A DNA stretch of 64,000 nucleotides from Trichostrongylus colubriformis (Eukaryota; Nematoda; Chromadorea; Rhabditida; Trichostrongylidae), in contig OZ022260.1 in the NCBI GenBank assembly GCA_963978905.1, forward strand, positions 38,314,259 to 38,378,258, given 5' to 3'. The position numbers were made by a program, and so were the translations under genes. This document shows positions 27,001 through 35,145 of this stretch, piece by piece. The first letter of the stretch is position 1. Every line of letters begins with the position of its first letter. The notes beneath the pieces are model-generated. The model was not told the DNA's origin. It saw only the letters and a list, made by a program, of their open reading frames with translations, and did not search any database.

Positions 27001-30000
27001 ATAGATTTGGTATCGTCAGGCGCTATTAATGCTTTCATGAAGGTGAGCATCAGATTATCGCCCTAGGCTTTGATTACCTATTTTTGACTTTTGATCTCCT
27101 GCTATGGGTTTTTTATTAATGGTGGTGGTATTTGCTCATGTACACTTTTGGAAAAGACAAGAAAAATAAAGTGAAATTACTAGGTACTGCACTCGTGCGT
27201 GTCACTTCGTTCTACGTCTGAAGGAGTCCTGCAAATTGGTCTTGAATATTTACAAATGATTTCTGCCATAGTAAACGATCCAGCAGTGCATCCGGTGAGG
27301 TTTCTTTTGCTTCTTGATGCTTGAAGCAATAGAGGAGTTCTCATTTTAAGATTTTGACCGGTATTTCGAAGGAAGACGCTGAGTGGCTTTTGTCATTTGT
27401 TATGGCGCGCCCTGATTCTGGTGGGTTTTTCAATATGCATTGTTTTACTAAATTTCTCAATATGCATTGTTTTACTAAATTTCTCCAGAAGTTTTTAAAA
27501 TGACTTTCTTCCGAAGGCCGCTTCATTACGTCTCATCCATCCTCCGCGGTCGCGTCTGGCTATGCGGCGCTGGCTCACAAATTTCTAATCATATATTGAT
27601 TGGTGGCACATAATCGATATCCATTTTTCGCATGCACGCTTATAAGCGGGGCATAGCGCCAAATTAGCACTAAGAATAATTAGCAGTGGCTTTCTATGAA
27701 GATTGGATTTATAATCCATGTTTCCGTTTCATTTCAGGTTCCGAAAGCGTGAACAAGTTCTGTGCTCAAGTTTCGCGAGTCATCGGCAACCTCGTCGTGG
27801 GTAATGAGGAAGCCGAAAAAGCTCTCATTGCGATGTACGTCAAAACGTGCCAGTGGAAAGAGATTGACGAGACAAAGTATGTTTGACCGCCACATGAGGA
27901 CTTCAATTCCTTGCAGTGTGGTAGGAGGGAAGTCCTCAGATATCCCGAATTTCTCTCGTGTCTCTTCCGCGAAAGTGGAAGTTTTAGTGATGTATCGTTA
28001 CGAGGCGAGCGCGTGGTAGCCGTCGGTAGATTGTGCGAAGTTACCGCTGGAATACTCAATTCTGTGGAGGCTGCGAAGCTGAAGCAATTGATTTTGGACA
28101 GTGGTGTTCTCTCCAAGGTTGGTGGTTTCAGTTTTCAAATTCCAGCGATTCTACTTTTCCAAGGACCTAGTGTAGTTCATTTCGAAGTGCCTGACAGGGT
28201 GTGGCTTACGGACCTGGATGAACGTGTGTCGAACTCTCTTACCCCGCCGCACACTCCCAATCTCGCTACGTACTCTCACTCTCGTCACTCATCCAAGTGT
28301 GTAGGCCACGCCCTGTCAGGCGCTCCGAATTGGACTGTAGCTATACAAATAGGGCGTATTATTTTGCATTCGGGGATTTAGAGGTATGTTCAAATTGTTT
28401 AAGGCATGCTCACATCTCGTGTCAAATCATCCACCTCTCTATTCGGCCACTGAGTCTCAGGAATGGAAGGCGTTCCTTCTTCGACCATCTTTGAAATTGG
28501 TTGGTGGAAGAATAATGTTTGTAACAGCAACCCGCTCTCTACGTAGTTTATTATACTAACCGTCTGCAAATTTTAAGATGCTATCATTCATGCATGGAAT
28601 GGCAAGATCGCATGAAGCTAGTCAACGAGCACTAGCTGAAAAAACTCTACATATACTCCATCGTTTAGAACAGGTATGACTTTTGGTTATGCTCAATGTA
28701 CCAACTACCTGTTGTGTTTTTGATTTTCGGCCTTCTGGTTCATTTCACAGTAAAAAAATCTTTTTGCCTTCTGTTGTAGGGTCGTCATAATGTTTCTTCA
28801 TCGCAGTTTACCTTTAGGATTTTTCTTGTATTTTTTTTGTTTCTGACGTTATGGTCCTTTGCCTACATTGCCACATGGTACTTATCAAAGTTTATGGTTT
28901 TTGCGTTGAGGTGGCTTCCGACAACTCCATCGGTACAATGGCTGAGAATGTCGTCGAAGCTTTGAAAGAGAATAAGGAGGTATGTGTTTTATTCACTCCT
29001 AGCCAACATAATGCTTTTGTTTTCGTCTTTGAACTTTCGATTTCTGTGTGACAAAATTCTTGTCTTGATTCTAATTAGTTTCAGGTAGCAGCTCAGATTG
29101 AGAATGTACGTCAAGAAACTCGTCAGAAAAAACGTCAGATGGCTATGGCGATGCGCAATAAACAGTTGCGTGAGATGGGAATGCAAGTGGGAAAATCGGG
29201 TGAAGTGAAGGTGAGCCAATACTACTTTGAGATTTCTCTATTTTGAAATTTTTCTGTTGAGATCATATTCCTCTTTTTTCATTTTGAAAATGGGCAAAAT
29301 ACTCCTAGACATAGTGGCAGTTCTCATTCACTATGTGAGCGTGAAAAAGGGCAAAAATATAGAGTAGGCTATTTATGGGAGAAGGTAGGAAAAGGGGAAA
29401 CTGAATGGAAAAAAGGCAGGGGAAAGGGGCACTATCGTAGAAAAAACAGGGAAATAATAGAACAAATGAGAAAACGACGTGAACGGAGAGGAATGGAACA
29501 TATGAGGCGCAGAGATCTACATGTTAGAAGCCTAAAGAACCGTACTGGGAAGAGGCAGGCGATAGCAGATATAATAGGTTGGGGATGAACTGACTAAACT
29601 CGGTGAAGAATGTAACGAAATTCATGCAATTCGAGAGCTGTCATTGTTTTGCAGGAATATCACCGTAACGCGTTTAACCTCACAGCAAGTGTTACAGGTA
29701 GCCCACAGGCGTATCGCAAATGAACCAGCTCTTGAAGGAGTGACAGATCCACTCGCGTCATGTTGCATCTGTCGAGAGCCATTATTCCAAGGAACACGAG
29801 TGGCAGCCGCGTGAGTCTTCTACCTCGTTTTTTTCTTCTTTCAACAGTGAAAGGAATCTTTCGCGTAAATTCGAGCCCATCTCAGTTGTAGTGGCACAAT
29901 ATGAACAGGTCTTATTATTGGGTTATTTCATAAGTAGTGTCGTTTCTTTTAGCAAAAATTTTTGCCATAAAATCACAAGTTTTTGCAGCATATCATATGA

Positions 30001-33000
30001 TATTGAAAGCAAATTTCCTGCTCTACAAAATGACATGTTCAGTTTCCGAGTATGTTACATTGGCGCCGACATTTAGGCTGGCGAAGAGGTAGGTCCAGCA
30101 GTCGATAATTGGCCAAACCGGCAATCAATTAAAACACTATATTTTACTTGAGGAAAACTAACCAATCATCTGTTCCATAATCAGCCCCGTCCTCTCCTGC
30201 AAGTCCACCAAAATGAGCTAAAAATGTCGCGTCGCTCTTTTTCCACATTTAATTTTCTGCCACAACTCGGTGATTTTAGACAATTTTTTCGAATCAAGAC
30301 AAGAAAATTTCCTCAACCAATTAGTTGAACGAGTGGTTAAATATTAAGAACAAGTGGTGGGTAGGAACAGGAGAATACAACTGCCCGGATTTCTTAATAT
30401 TATCATGGAAAAAATAAATTGTGACAAATGTCAACTGGACCCCTATCACATGGTATTGCAACTCAATCTGAATCGTAGCCAAAACAAACTAGAAAGATGT
30501 TCTCGATATAGCAGAAAAAGTTTATCGAAGTGTTACTACAAGGATGCTGAGTTATGGGCAAAAGCTTCGGTGCCGGACGGGACTCGAACCCGCACTTCAT
30601 CCTTTCTGCCACAACTCGGTGATTTTAGACAATTTTTTCGAATCAAGACAAGAACATTTCCTCAACCAATTAGTTGAACGAGTGGTTAAATATTAAGAAC
30701 AAGTGGTGGGTAGGAACACGAGAATACAACTGACCGGATTTCTTAATATTGTCATGGAAAAAATAAATTGTGACAAATGTCTACTGGATCCCTATCACAT
30801 GGTATTGCAACTCAATCTGAATCGTAGCCAAAACAAACTAGAAAGATGTTCTCGATATAGCAGAAAGGATGAAGTGCAGAAAGGCAGTTGAAACAGCAAC
30901 AACGACAACATTGGCGAACTTGCGAGGCTTCCAAACCAATCTTTGAAGATCCTTCACAGTACCAGCCCTCTGCGTCTAGAGCGGAATCTCAAACGACTCG
31001 TACTGATGGCGCCGCAAGTGGGACGCCGCGAAGCCATTTTTTGTCATAAGTGTACACACCCTCCATGGGGGTATCCCGGGCGGGGCCACGAGAGGTGTGG
31101 AGCAAAGCGGGCGCCGTCTTCAAAAATTATAAATTTATCGAAGTGGTTCATAAAGCAACTTCAAGCAAGAAGTTTGAAAGAAAAAATTTTATTTTTAATA
31201 AGCGTGGGTGCTTTCGAAAAAAGGTTTTAGAAAAAGAATGGCACGACCTCTTGATCAACTAAATATTGGAAATCGTAGAAGAGGTCAGGACTAAGTACGC
31301 CACGCATGATTGGTTGATTTTTCTAAAGTGTAATATAGTGTTTCAATTGATCGCCGGTTTGGCCAGTTTTTGTCGGCTGGACCTACCTCTTCTCCAGTCT
31401 GAATGTCGGCCCCATTCTAACAAAGTAAGAAACTGAACATGACAATTTGTAGAGCAGGAAAATCCCTTTCAAATGTATACGACATGCTGCAAAAACTTGC
31501 AATTTCATAGGAAAAATTTATGCCTGAAATAAACGACATTACATATGGAATGACCCAATATTGGATCGGCTTCATCTGTTCACTTCAGCCACATTCGAAT
31601 TCCCACGCGAAAAATCGAAATTCGGCAAAGATACATCCTCTCAAAACGTCCTTCATGGGGGGGGGGGTGTACACCTATGACAAAAGTCGCGTGGCCGCCC
31701 GCGGCGAGCGGCAGTTGAAACAGCAACAACGACAACATTGGCGAACTTGCGAGGCTTCCAAACCAATCTTTGAAGATCCTTCACAGTACCAGCCCTCTGC
31801 GTCTAGAGCAGAATCTCAAACGACTCGTACTGATGGCGCCGCAAGTGCGACGCCGCGAAGCCATTTTTTGTCATAAGTGTACACACCCTCCATGGGGGTA
31901 TCCTGGGCGGGGTCACGAGAGGTGTGGAGCAAAGCGGGCGCCGTCTTCGGTGGCTATTAGGAAGAAAATCAAGACCAAATGTTAAACTCGAGACTTTGGA
32001 GATGGAATGCTAGTGACAAGTTCTGCAGGCCTTATGCCTTGCCCACGTGACCCACGTGGAGGAAACACTGAAAGGGTGGATCTTTACAGGATTTTTTTTT
32101 CTTGAAACATCGCACAATTGCAAACCACTATAGTAACCTCCTTTGCTTATCTTATTTACGGTATACTTATTAGGTATGCGTTTGCTTCACCACTGACCAA
32201 TGACGCTCGAGTGCCTCAGCTGGCTACCGTGAGTCAGATGGTGATGGTACATATTGATTGCCATCAGAATGCCATTCGTAGAAGTGGAGGAGGACGGAAC
32301 GTTGATGAATGGACTAAAGTAAGTCACTTAAGCCTGGTACACCAGCATTTTCGTTCAGTCCCTTTGTGATGTGCTATTATTTCTGAATCTGTTGACGATT
32401 TCGAGAGCGATTTTGGTTTCAGGCTTCACTGCATAATGCGGGCGCCAAATGCAATGCGCTAACTCCTATAGCAACTGGAACTGCGAGCGAAGCTGACTGG
32501 GCCCTTGCAGTGAACCGGTAGCCATCATCGCGCATTTCTCTGTCGTAATAGAAGTTTCGAAGTGCTTTATTAAGGTACCAAGCTGATCTCGAAGTGGCTG
32601 CCCCCGTACCTCCACTCTGCCGTGCAATTGTTTTTGTCGATATTTGTGAGCTAATCGATAAATTCGTCTATTTCAGGTGACTTGCTTTGCTTCAATACTG
32701 CTGTAGTTTTGTTTTGATTGGTGCTTCCTCAAATCTCAAAATGGGTTCTCTTGAATTATTCCGTTCAGGTCATTCTCAGAAGCGTCCCAAGGTGGTGGCC
32801 GAGAGTCGAATGCACAATATCTAGCCGTCCTGCATCTGTTAGCCCTCTCCTTACCACCGGACGAGTTGCCCACTCGTAACGCTCGACATCGAGTGATTTC
32901 GTTCTTGATGACTGAGCTCACCCTGCAGAGTTGGCTCGAGCAGCGAGTTGATGTAAGCGATATTCATATGATATGATGCTCTCACTATAGTAATGACAGC

Positions 33001-34110
33001 TCGAGCTGAAGTGTGGGTCAGGTAGATCTGTGTAGTTTGAAGGGTAGTCAGCCAATCAGAGGCGCTCTACTCAATCGTGGGAGCTCCTTCTTAGGTGGTC
33101 CTTAGTGGTTATACTTCAGTTCACTTTGGTTCATCCACCCAAAAATGCGACTGCATAAATGAAGGCAGTCCACTGCTATTATGGTTGCAGGTACTACGTG
33201 CCGCTCTTGCCGACTACATAACCGAAGGTCATGCAAATACCTGGGAGTCACTTCGTCCAGTCTGTTTGACTTGGGCGTTTGTCGATAGATATTTCCAAGA
33301 TGTCATACCGGTAAGCGATTTTTATTTTTTAGCCTACTTTATCCCTCTTGGAACATTTAAAACAGTGGGTGTGTGGTGATTGGTCGAATTTTCGCGCGAC
33401 GACTGCGAGTCCTTTGCAGCTTTATATGTTGAAACAGCAACAACAACAACATAGGCGAACTTCCGAAGCTTCCATCCTGCAATCTTTCAAGATCCTTCAC
33501 GGTACCAGCCCATTGCGTGAGCGGAAATTTAAACGACTGCGGCCGGTCGTACAGACGGCGCACGCCGCGAGTGCGACGCCGCGAATCGAAAATTCGACCA
33601 ATCGCCACCTACCCGGAAATAGTGCGCAATCAGTCGCGGTCAAAGCTGGTCGACTCTAAATCACGCACTCAGTCATATATACGTGCATCTCGGAGAAATG
33701 GTATCGATTTTGCGGCGCAATTACTACACGTTCTAAGATTCTCATGCAGGACAGGTTGGGGAGTGCAGAGCGGGTACAATCTTCCAAAATTATAAAATTG
33801 TAGATTGACTCTGATGATCGTCTGGAATGGCTCCAAAGCCACATCTTGGACACATTGCATAAGACTTCGGCATTCGTTAAGAAATTCGGCGAAGAAATTG
33901 CGACACAAGGCTCTCCAGAGGCATTTGCTGAAGTGATGAGTACGTTTACCCTAATTCCTAAATTTTATTATTTTGTGGAAATCGCCATTATTCCCGGATT
34001 GTTTGGTGAATTGCATTCGAAATTTTGGAAGTCGGAACTAATTTGGTTTAGATGTCCCGTTGGATCAAATTGGACCACATTTCGCCGCTAGTGACGATGC
34101 GAACGTGTAA
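1..34110 (+). CDS. UBR4: UBR4 (pushover/p600) E3 ubiquitin ligase, 5'-truncated, about 90 exons
   Basis: UBR4 is a giant cytosolic N-degron and quality-control ubiquitin ligase. Colinear matches to vertebrate UBR4 run from the UBR box to the end: [24 protein letters not shown]-type helical parts, [36 protein letters not shown] and SQGGGRESN. Representative exons: 3602-3719, 4150-4303, 5293-5404, 6030-6227, 7964-8083, 9328-9556, 11507-11661, 14288-14446, 15771-15955, 17041-17186, 18457-18573, 19490-19658, 22764-22910, 24273-24417, 26108-26279, 27925-28117, 29085-29210, 32769-32952, 33804-33939, 34052-34110 (stop TAA). My tally is about 4,000 codons; human UBR4 has about 5,200. The start lies left of the window. 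Exon phases before 2.5 kb and near 10.1, 12.6 and 23.1 kb are uncertain. Confidence 0.95.
12..5239 (+). CDS. UBR4: UBR4 segment: helical region before the UBR box
   Basis: About nineteen exons, mostly predicted helical, precede the UBR box. Readable ones are 863-976, 1056-1130, about 1440-1756, 1798-1923, about 2128-2381, 2545-2669, 2991-3164, 3267-3367, 3443-3518, 3602-3719, 3946-4088, 4150-4303, 4360-4475, 4551-4640, 4943-5068 and 5116-5239. Recognisable stretches include [20 protein letters not shown] and [19 protein letters not shown]. Exons near 12-127 and 663-816 are weaker guesses. The junctions around 1130/1440 and 2107/2128 do not join in phase with the sites I chose, so a small exon or alternative splice site is missing there. 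Armadillo/HEAT-like solenoid is the known architecture of UBR4; I infer it here rather than see it. Confidence 0.75.
5293..5606 (+). CDS. UBR4: UBR4 segment: UBR-box zinc finger
   Basis: Two exons (5293-5404 and 5486-5606) encode the zinc-binding UBR box. The first reads [20 protein letters not shown], then [13 protein letters not shown]. The second reads [15 protein letters not shown]. The ordered Cys/His ligands C-H-C, C-x2-C-x3-CH-x2-H and F-x-C-D-C-G-x4-C match the UBR4 type of zf-UBR. In other UBR proteins this fold binds destabilising N-terminal residues (N-degrons). The exons join in phase (AG|C gives Ser). Codons 5674-5760 continue with a low-complexity acidic linker. Confidence 0.95.
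6734..9556 (+). CDS. UBR4: UBR4 segment: beta-propeller-like region
   Basis: Exons 6734-6904, 6995-7112, 7658-7752, 7811-7908, 7964-8083, 8142-8265, 8421-8536, 8657-8774, 8828-8956, 9011-9112, 9148-9263 and 9328-9556 encode a run of short strands. Examples are [47 protein letters not shown] and [19 protein letters not shown]. They align colinearly with vertebrate UBR4, which has matching strands such as AIVTADFVKIYDL and VSVYYSHVLQMLFF. The acceptor at 8656, inside what looks like open frame, is chosen because only it keeps phase. The intron 9113-9147 would be only 35 bp, which is unusually short. A MITE lies in intron 7113-7657. Confidence 0.85.
7325..7556. mobile_element. MITE in UBR4 intron (230 bp)
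   Basis: Imperfect terminal inverted repeats face each other: GTGCCATTAGGACAGAAAA near 7341-7359 and its complement near 7528-7545, extended outward by ACGTA and inward by CGCG. The interior is GC-rich and has no useful open frame. It sits in intron 7113-7657. The superfamily is not assigned; no clear target duplication was identified. Confidence 0.7.
9723..15955 (+). CDS. UBR4: UBR4 segment: central helical region with low-complexity linker
   Basis: Exons include 9723-9873, about 10083-10209, about 10431-10633, 10947-11114, 11181-11277, 11335-11432, 11507-11661, 11844-11934, 12236-12422, about 12531-12713, 13586-13728, 14288-14446, 14741-14846, 14926-15053, 15297-15435 and 15771-15955. The exon at 12236-12422 is a Ser/Thr-rich linker ([13 protein letters not shown]). 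Exons from 13586 match vertebrate UBR4 closely: [12 protein letters not shown] corresponds to MVLRLPYQIKKI, and [13 protein letters not shown] to GSKEKYRQLRDLH. Reading frames of the exons near 10.1 and 12.6 kb are less certain because two frames look plausible. Confidence 0.8.
10670..10759. repeat. Tandem duplication, 2 x 45 bp
   Basis: Two adjacent near-identical units starting CAAGATTCAATTT and ending TTAGTATAGTAGGCCGGG lie in a UBR4 intron. The period is about 45 bp. It is a simple recent duplication. Confidence 0.85.
13100..13420. other. GC-rich unclassified repeat-like block in UBR4 intron
   Basis: The intron 12714-13585 contains about 320 bp of GC-rich sequence unlike the AT-rich surroundings, with CGCGTCCCGGAGC and CCGCCTCCTAGCGACTG among its parts. 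Several frames stay open but none resembles UBR4 or a known protein. I cannot see clean terminal repeats, so it is only a candidate degraded transposon. Confidence 0.3.
13752..14175. mobile_element. MITE family B, copy 1 (about 95-bp terminal inverted repeats)
   Basis: The left arm starts AAGGAATCGTTCACGAAAAA and runs through CACCCATATATTCATGTTG and TTTGCCTAATAAGGGTC to about 13850. The right arm (about 14080-14175) is its inverted copy. The core is GC-rich. It begins 23 bp after a UBR4 exon donor. A second copy lies at 35850-36212. Confidence 0.85.
16123..16512. mobile_element. MITE in UBR4 intron with about 40-bp terminal inverted repeats
   Basis: The left end TGTCGTTAGGCGTGGCCTCA, continuing to GTTAACCGATGG, is matched in inverse orientation by the segment ending GCGCCTAACGACA at 16512. 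The interior includes a poly-C run and no coding. It lies in the 862-bp intron 15956-16817. Confidence 0.75.
16818..18573 (+). CDS. UBR4: UBR4 segment: beta-sandwich and cysteine-cluster module
   Basis: Exons 16818-16929, 17041-17186, 17491-17582, 17785-17906, 18243-18342 and 18457-18573 encode one of the best conserved parts of UBR4. It starts with DTSPCLVC and continues through a strand-rich stretch ([46 protein letters not shown]). It ends in paired CxxC motifs: [27 protein letters not shown], then [17 protein letters not shown]. Vertebrate UBR4 has nearly the same motifs. The junction 15955/16818 joins in phase as ATVAR-IEKEG, which fixes the 862-bp intron between them. Confidence 0.93.
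18697..18855. mobile_element. MITE family A, copy 1 (Tc1-like, palindromic)
   Basis: This short palindromic element has ends of the family type TACAGTCCATTTCGGAGCGC followed by TGATAGGGCGTGGCCTACGG. The centre is a CTCTCAC/CTCGCAC-rich spacer. It sits in UBR4 intron 18574-18902. At least six relatives are in the window (28172, 34978, 38044, 41032, 41386 and 61661). The TA-CAGT terminus suggests mobilisation by a Tc1-type transposase, which is inference. Confidence 0.88.
18903..24417 (+). CDS. UBR4: UBR4 segment: helical repeats flanking a mariner-bearing intron
   Basis: Exons 18903-19091, 19190-19365, 19490-19658, 22420-22511, 22565-22673, 22764-22910, about 22990-23145, 23197-23293, about 23716-23879, 23966-24047, 24111-24219 and 24273-24417. 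The exon at 19490 carries [19 protein letters not shown], matching the vertebrate CYGCASAVTEHCITLLRAL. The exon at 23197 carries [20 protein letters not shown], matching NWLRQVLFTPATQAARQAAC. The junction 24047/24111 is fixed by phase (TATGTTG|AA giving SYVELLCLLL). The intron 19659-22419 holds a 2.5-kb mariner with nested insertions. Confidence 0.87.
20291..21494. mobile_element. 1.2-kb inverted-repeat element nested in the mariner
   Basis: Left arm 20291-20733 and right arm about 21059-21494 are nearly perfect inverted copies of about 430 bp. The ends are CAAGGGAGGGTCATCAGG. The element splits the mariner transposase between TKLQEL and HPPYYPDD, and TGA flanks both sides, which could be a 3-bp target duplication. 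Each arm contains a tRNA-like pol III promoter. The unpaired centre (about 20734-21058) has no clear gene. The superfamily is unknown to me. Confidence 0.85.
20495..20570 (+). other. tRNA-like pol III promoter (A and B boxes) in left arm of nested element
   Basis: An A-box-like TGGTGTACTGGA (near 20504) and a B-box-like GGTTCGGATCC (near 20549) are spaced as in a tRNA gene. The surrounding arms do not fold into a clear cloverleaf. The inverted arm holds the same pair on the minus strand near 21225-21290. This suggests a tRNA-derived SINE captured by the element. Confidence 0.5.
21645..22084. repeat. Second inverted duplication inside the mariner (about 190-bp arms)
   Basis: The left arm starts near 21645 with TATTTTACTTCCCATGGAAC and the right arm ends near 22082 with its inverse. 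Matching inner landmarks are CGATAGAGCTTCGAACGCTG, ACCAAAATTGCTACCTGGCA and GAGGCACTT. The outer part of each arm is mariner sequence, so the rearrangement duplicated part of the transposase in inverse orientation. Confidence 0.85.
24455..24590. repeat. GC-rich palindromic repeat, family F copy
   Basis: The segment has repeated TTCGCG/CGCGAA words around TTTCGCGGTGTCGCGGCC and TCGCGTGCGAAAATGCG, giving partial inverted symmetry. Similar sequence lies at 37443-37603 and flanks the palindrome at 56010-56600. It is a low-complexity MITE-like element in a UBR4 intron. Confidence 0.5.
25482..29210 (+). CDS. UBR4: UBR4 segment: highly conserved late helical region
   Basis: Exons 25482-25616, 25746-25848, 26108-26279, 26589-26703, 26940-27042, 27184-27294, 27351-27420, 27738-27876, 27925-28117, 28404-28499, 28578-28673, 28911-28979 and 29085-29210. 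Landmarks nearly identical to vertebrate UBR4 are [64 protein letters not shown] and [11 protein letters not shown]. Later ones are [17 protein letters not shown] and [18 protein letters not shown]. Exons 27738 to 29210 join in phase. Two intron insertions are present: a Tc1-like MITE at 28172-28339, and GC-rich palindromic sequence at 24455-24590. Confidence 0.95.
27431..27485. repeat. Tandem duplication, 2 x 27 bp
   Basis: CAATATGCATTGTTTTACTA followed by AATTTCT occurs twice back to back just after a UBR4 donor at 27420. Confidence 0.85.
28172..28339. mobile_element. MITE family A, copy 2
   Basis: The ends GTAGTTCATTTCGAAGTGCC and the inverse of GCGCTCCGAATTGGACTGTA match the family A consensus. 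It lies in UBR4 intron 28118-28403. The inner arms carry GGTGTGGCTTACGGAC and GTGTAGGCCACGCCC. Confidence 0.88.
29698..32517 (+). CDS. UBR4: UBR4 segment: C-terminal hemi-RING and UZI-like zinc module
   Basis: Exon 29698-29810 encodes [20 protein letters not shown], the first zinc-ligand half of the hemi-RING that recruits the E2 enzyme in UBR4. Exon 32174-32318 encodes [20 protein letters not shown] with the H-x-D-C-H ligands. Exon 32423-32517 adds [15 protein letters not shown]. Vertebrate UBR4 has LTCCICREGY, HYDCHLAAVR and NANTKCNGLLPV at the same places. The two halves are separated by a 2,363-bp intron (29811-32173) filled with a fold-back mariner element and other repeats. The splice GC|G gives Ala in phase, so the module should be intact in mRNA. 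Catalytic function is inferred from family knowledge. Confidence 0.94.
30254..30867. repeat. Tandem repeat, two units offset by 349 bp
   Basis: The unit starting TTTCTGCCACAACTCGGTG at 30254 recurs at 30603 with a handful of differences over about 265 bp, ending CTCGATATAGCAGAAA. Between them (30545-30602) is the reverse complement of a tRNA 3' half. The repeat lies inside the fold-back element. Confidence 0.9.
30569..30602 (-). other. tRNA 3'-half-like sequence (B box), minus strand
   Basis: On the minus strand the sequence contains GCGGGTTCGAGTCCCGTCCG followed by GCACC, a perfect T-arm/B-box with paired stem and acceptor-like end. No A box or anticodon arm is present at the right distance, so it is a SINE remnant and not a tRNA gene. 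Confidence 0.55.
30882..31131. repeat. Repeat D, copy 1
   Basis: About 240 bp beginning GGCAGTTGAAACAGCAACAA and passing through ACCAGCCCTCTGCGTCTAGA. It is nearly identical to 31710-31948 and related to 33372-33610 and 59813-59965. Its right part ends in GTGTACACACCCTCCATGGG, half of an inverted terminal repeat seen complete in copy 2. Confidence 0.85.
31645..31948. mobile_element. Repeat D, copy 2, with intact terminal inverted repeats
   Basis: The left end (from 31645, with a poly-G run at about 31659) reads GTGTACACCTATGACAAAAG. The right end near 31902 is the inverse of CATGGAGGGTGTGTACACTT. The body matches copy 1 almost exactly. This places repeat D among MITEs whose ends resemble GGGTGTGTACACTTATGAC, also seen at 38188 and 40640. 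Confidence 0.8.
32576..34110 (+). CDS. UBR4: UBR4 segment: C-terminal helical tail
   Basis: Exons 32576-32676, 32769-32952, 33191-33310, 33804-33939 and 34052-34110 end the protein. The landmark [20 protein letters not shown] matches vertebrate [40 protein letters not shown] and [20 protein letters not shown] follow. Intron 33311-33803 contains an inverted-repeat element (33372-33610). The TAA stop at 34108-34110 is followed by an AATAAA 46 bases later, supporting this as the true 3' end. Confidence 0.92.
33372..33610. mobile_element. Repeat D-related MITE in UBR4 intron
   Basis: The ends GTGGTGATTGGTCGAATTTTCG and the inverse ending CGAAAATTCGACCAATCGCCAC are about 22 bp each. The body contains the repeat D words GAAACAGCAACAACAACAAC and GATCCTTCACGGTACCAGCC. 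It lies between the exons ending 33310 and starting 33804. Confidence 0.8.
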
Positions 34111-34155
34111 TCTTGTGATTCGTGTGCTTACTGCTTAATAATATTTTTGGGTGCA

Positions 34156-34161
34156 AATAAA
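34156..34161 (+). terminator. UBR4 polyadenylation signal AATAAA
   Basis: A canonical AATAAA lies 46 bases after the UBR4 stop codon, in a T-rich short 3' UTR. It supports the assigned end of the gene. Confidence 0.75.
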
Positions 34162-34977
34162 AGTTTTGGAATAACAGTTCAATGAAAAGGTATTTTGGGT
34201 GAAAAAATCCCCAAAAACCTCTTCGGAGTGAGCCATGCCTTTGACTTCCCTTCAACAATGATGACGGCAAATCTAGCATCAAGAACGTATTGGGATGGCA
34301 AGAATGGTGTCATGCTGGAGTCATCCTTGAGTTGATAAGCCATCACTTGGAATTTTTGGTGCTTTTTCTGAGTAAATGCACTTCAAGGCATGGCTAATGA
34401 GTGCCACTGTGATGTAGTCGATATGCATGTATAAATTATGTCGTGTGTTTACAAATGATCGCCATAGTAAATACGAACTTCAGCGTGATTTTTTTCCGAT
34501 ATTTTATTTCTCTAGGTTATTGATTGGTTCCGATAGTTTTCGATTTTTTCCGAAAGAGTAGACTTCGATGTTTCGTAGAAGAAATTCCATTGAAGAGATA
34601 TGTGGTGGTGTAAGGAGGAGATTAATGTATGTTGGCTGAAATTATGGTCTTGATTTTAGTGAATTTTGCTCTCGGCTCACTTGGTAGGAAACGCTTTCCA
34701 TAATAGAAAATAATTTTGGGGTCATCCACATTTTATGCAGTTTCGTTGGGATGCGCCACATATCCGAAATAAAAATTGCAAATGGCATTGAATTTGACTG
34801 TATATCTGACATCAACATAGAAATTCGGGTTGGGCATGTTAATGCTCTTCCCGTACATGCATGTATGCTCGTATTGACCCTTGAACGGTGGAGCTTTGAG
34901 TCGTCTCAGGTTTTTTCATGCTTTGCAATGCTGTCGGTCAGGAATGGAAGTGATTTAGGGCGATTTGACTATCATGG

Positions 34978-35145
34978 TACAGTCTATTTCGGAGCGCCTG
35001 ATAGGGCGTGGCCTACGGACTTGGGTGAGAGTGTATCAAACTTTCTCACTCCGCCACTCACTCTCACTCTTACCACGCCTCTCATTGTCACCCCTCACCC
35101 ATGTCCGTAGGCCACGCCCTATCAGGCGCTCCGAAATGGAGTATA
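34978..35145. mobile_element. MITE family A, copy 3 (best preserved)
   Basis: Arms TACAGTCTATTTCGGAGCGC then CTGATAGGGCGTGGCCTACG are almost perfectly repeated in inverse at 35097-35145. The spacer is CTCACTCT-rich. The ends fall at TA dinucleotides. It serves as a good reference for the family. Confidence 0.92.

Larger units (their letters stand above)
29916..31560. mobile_element. Fold-back mariner-type element with about 190-bp inverted arms
   Basis: The left end TATTGGGTTATTTCATAAGT at 29916 and the right end, inverse of TATTGGGTCATTCCATATGT at 31560, continue as matching arms for about 190 bp (through GCAAGTTTTTGCAGCA and AGGTAGGTCCAGC). The TA-TTGGGT terminus is of mariner type. No transposase is visible. 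The interior holds two 349-bp tandem repeats and a copy of repeat D. It sits in the intron that separates the two zinc-binding halves of the UBR4 hemi-RING. Confidence 0.88.
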
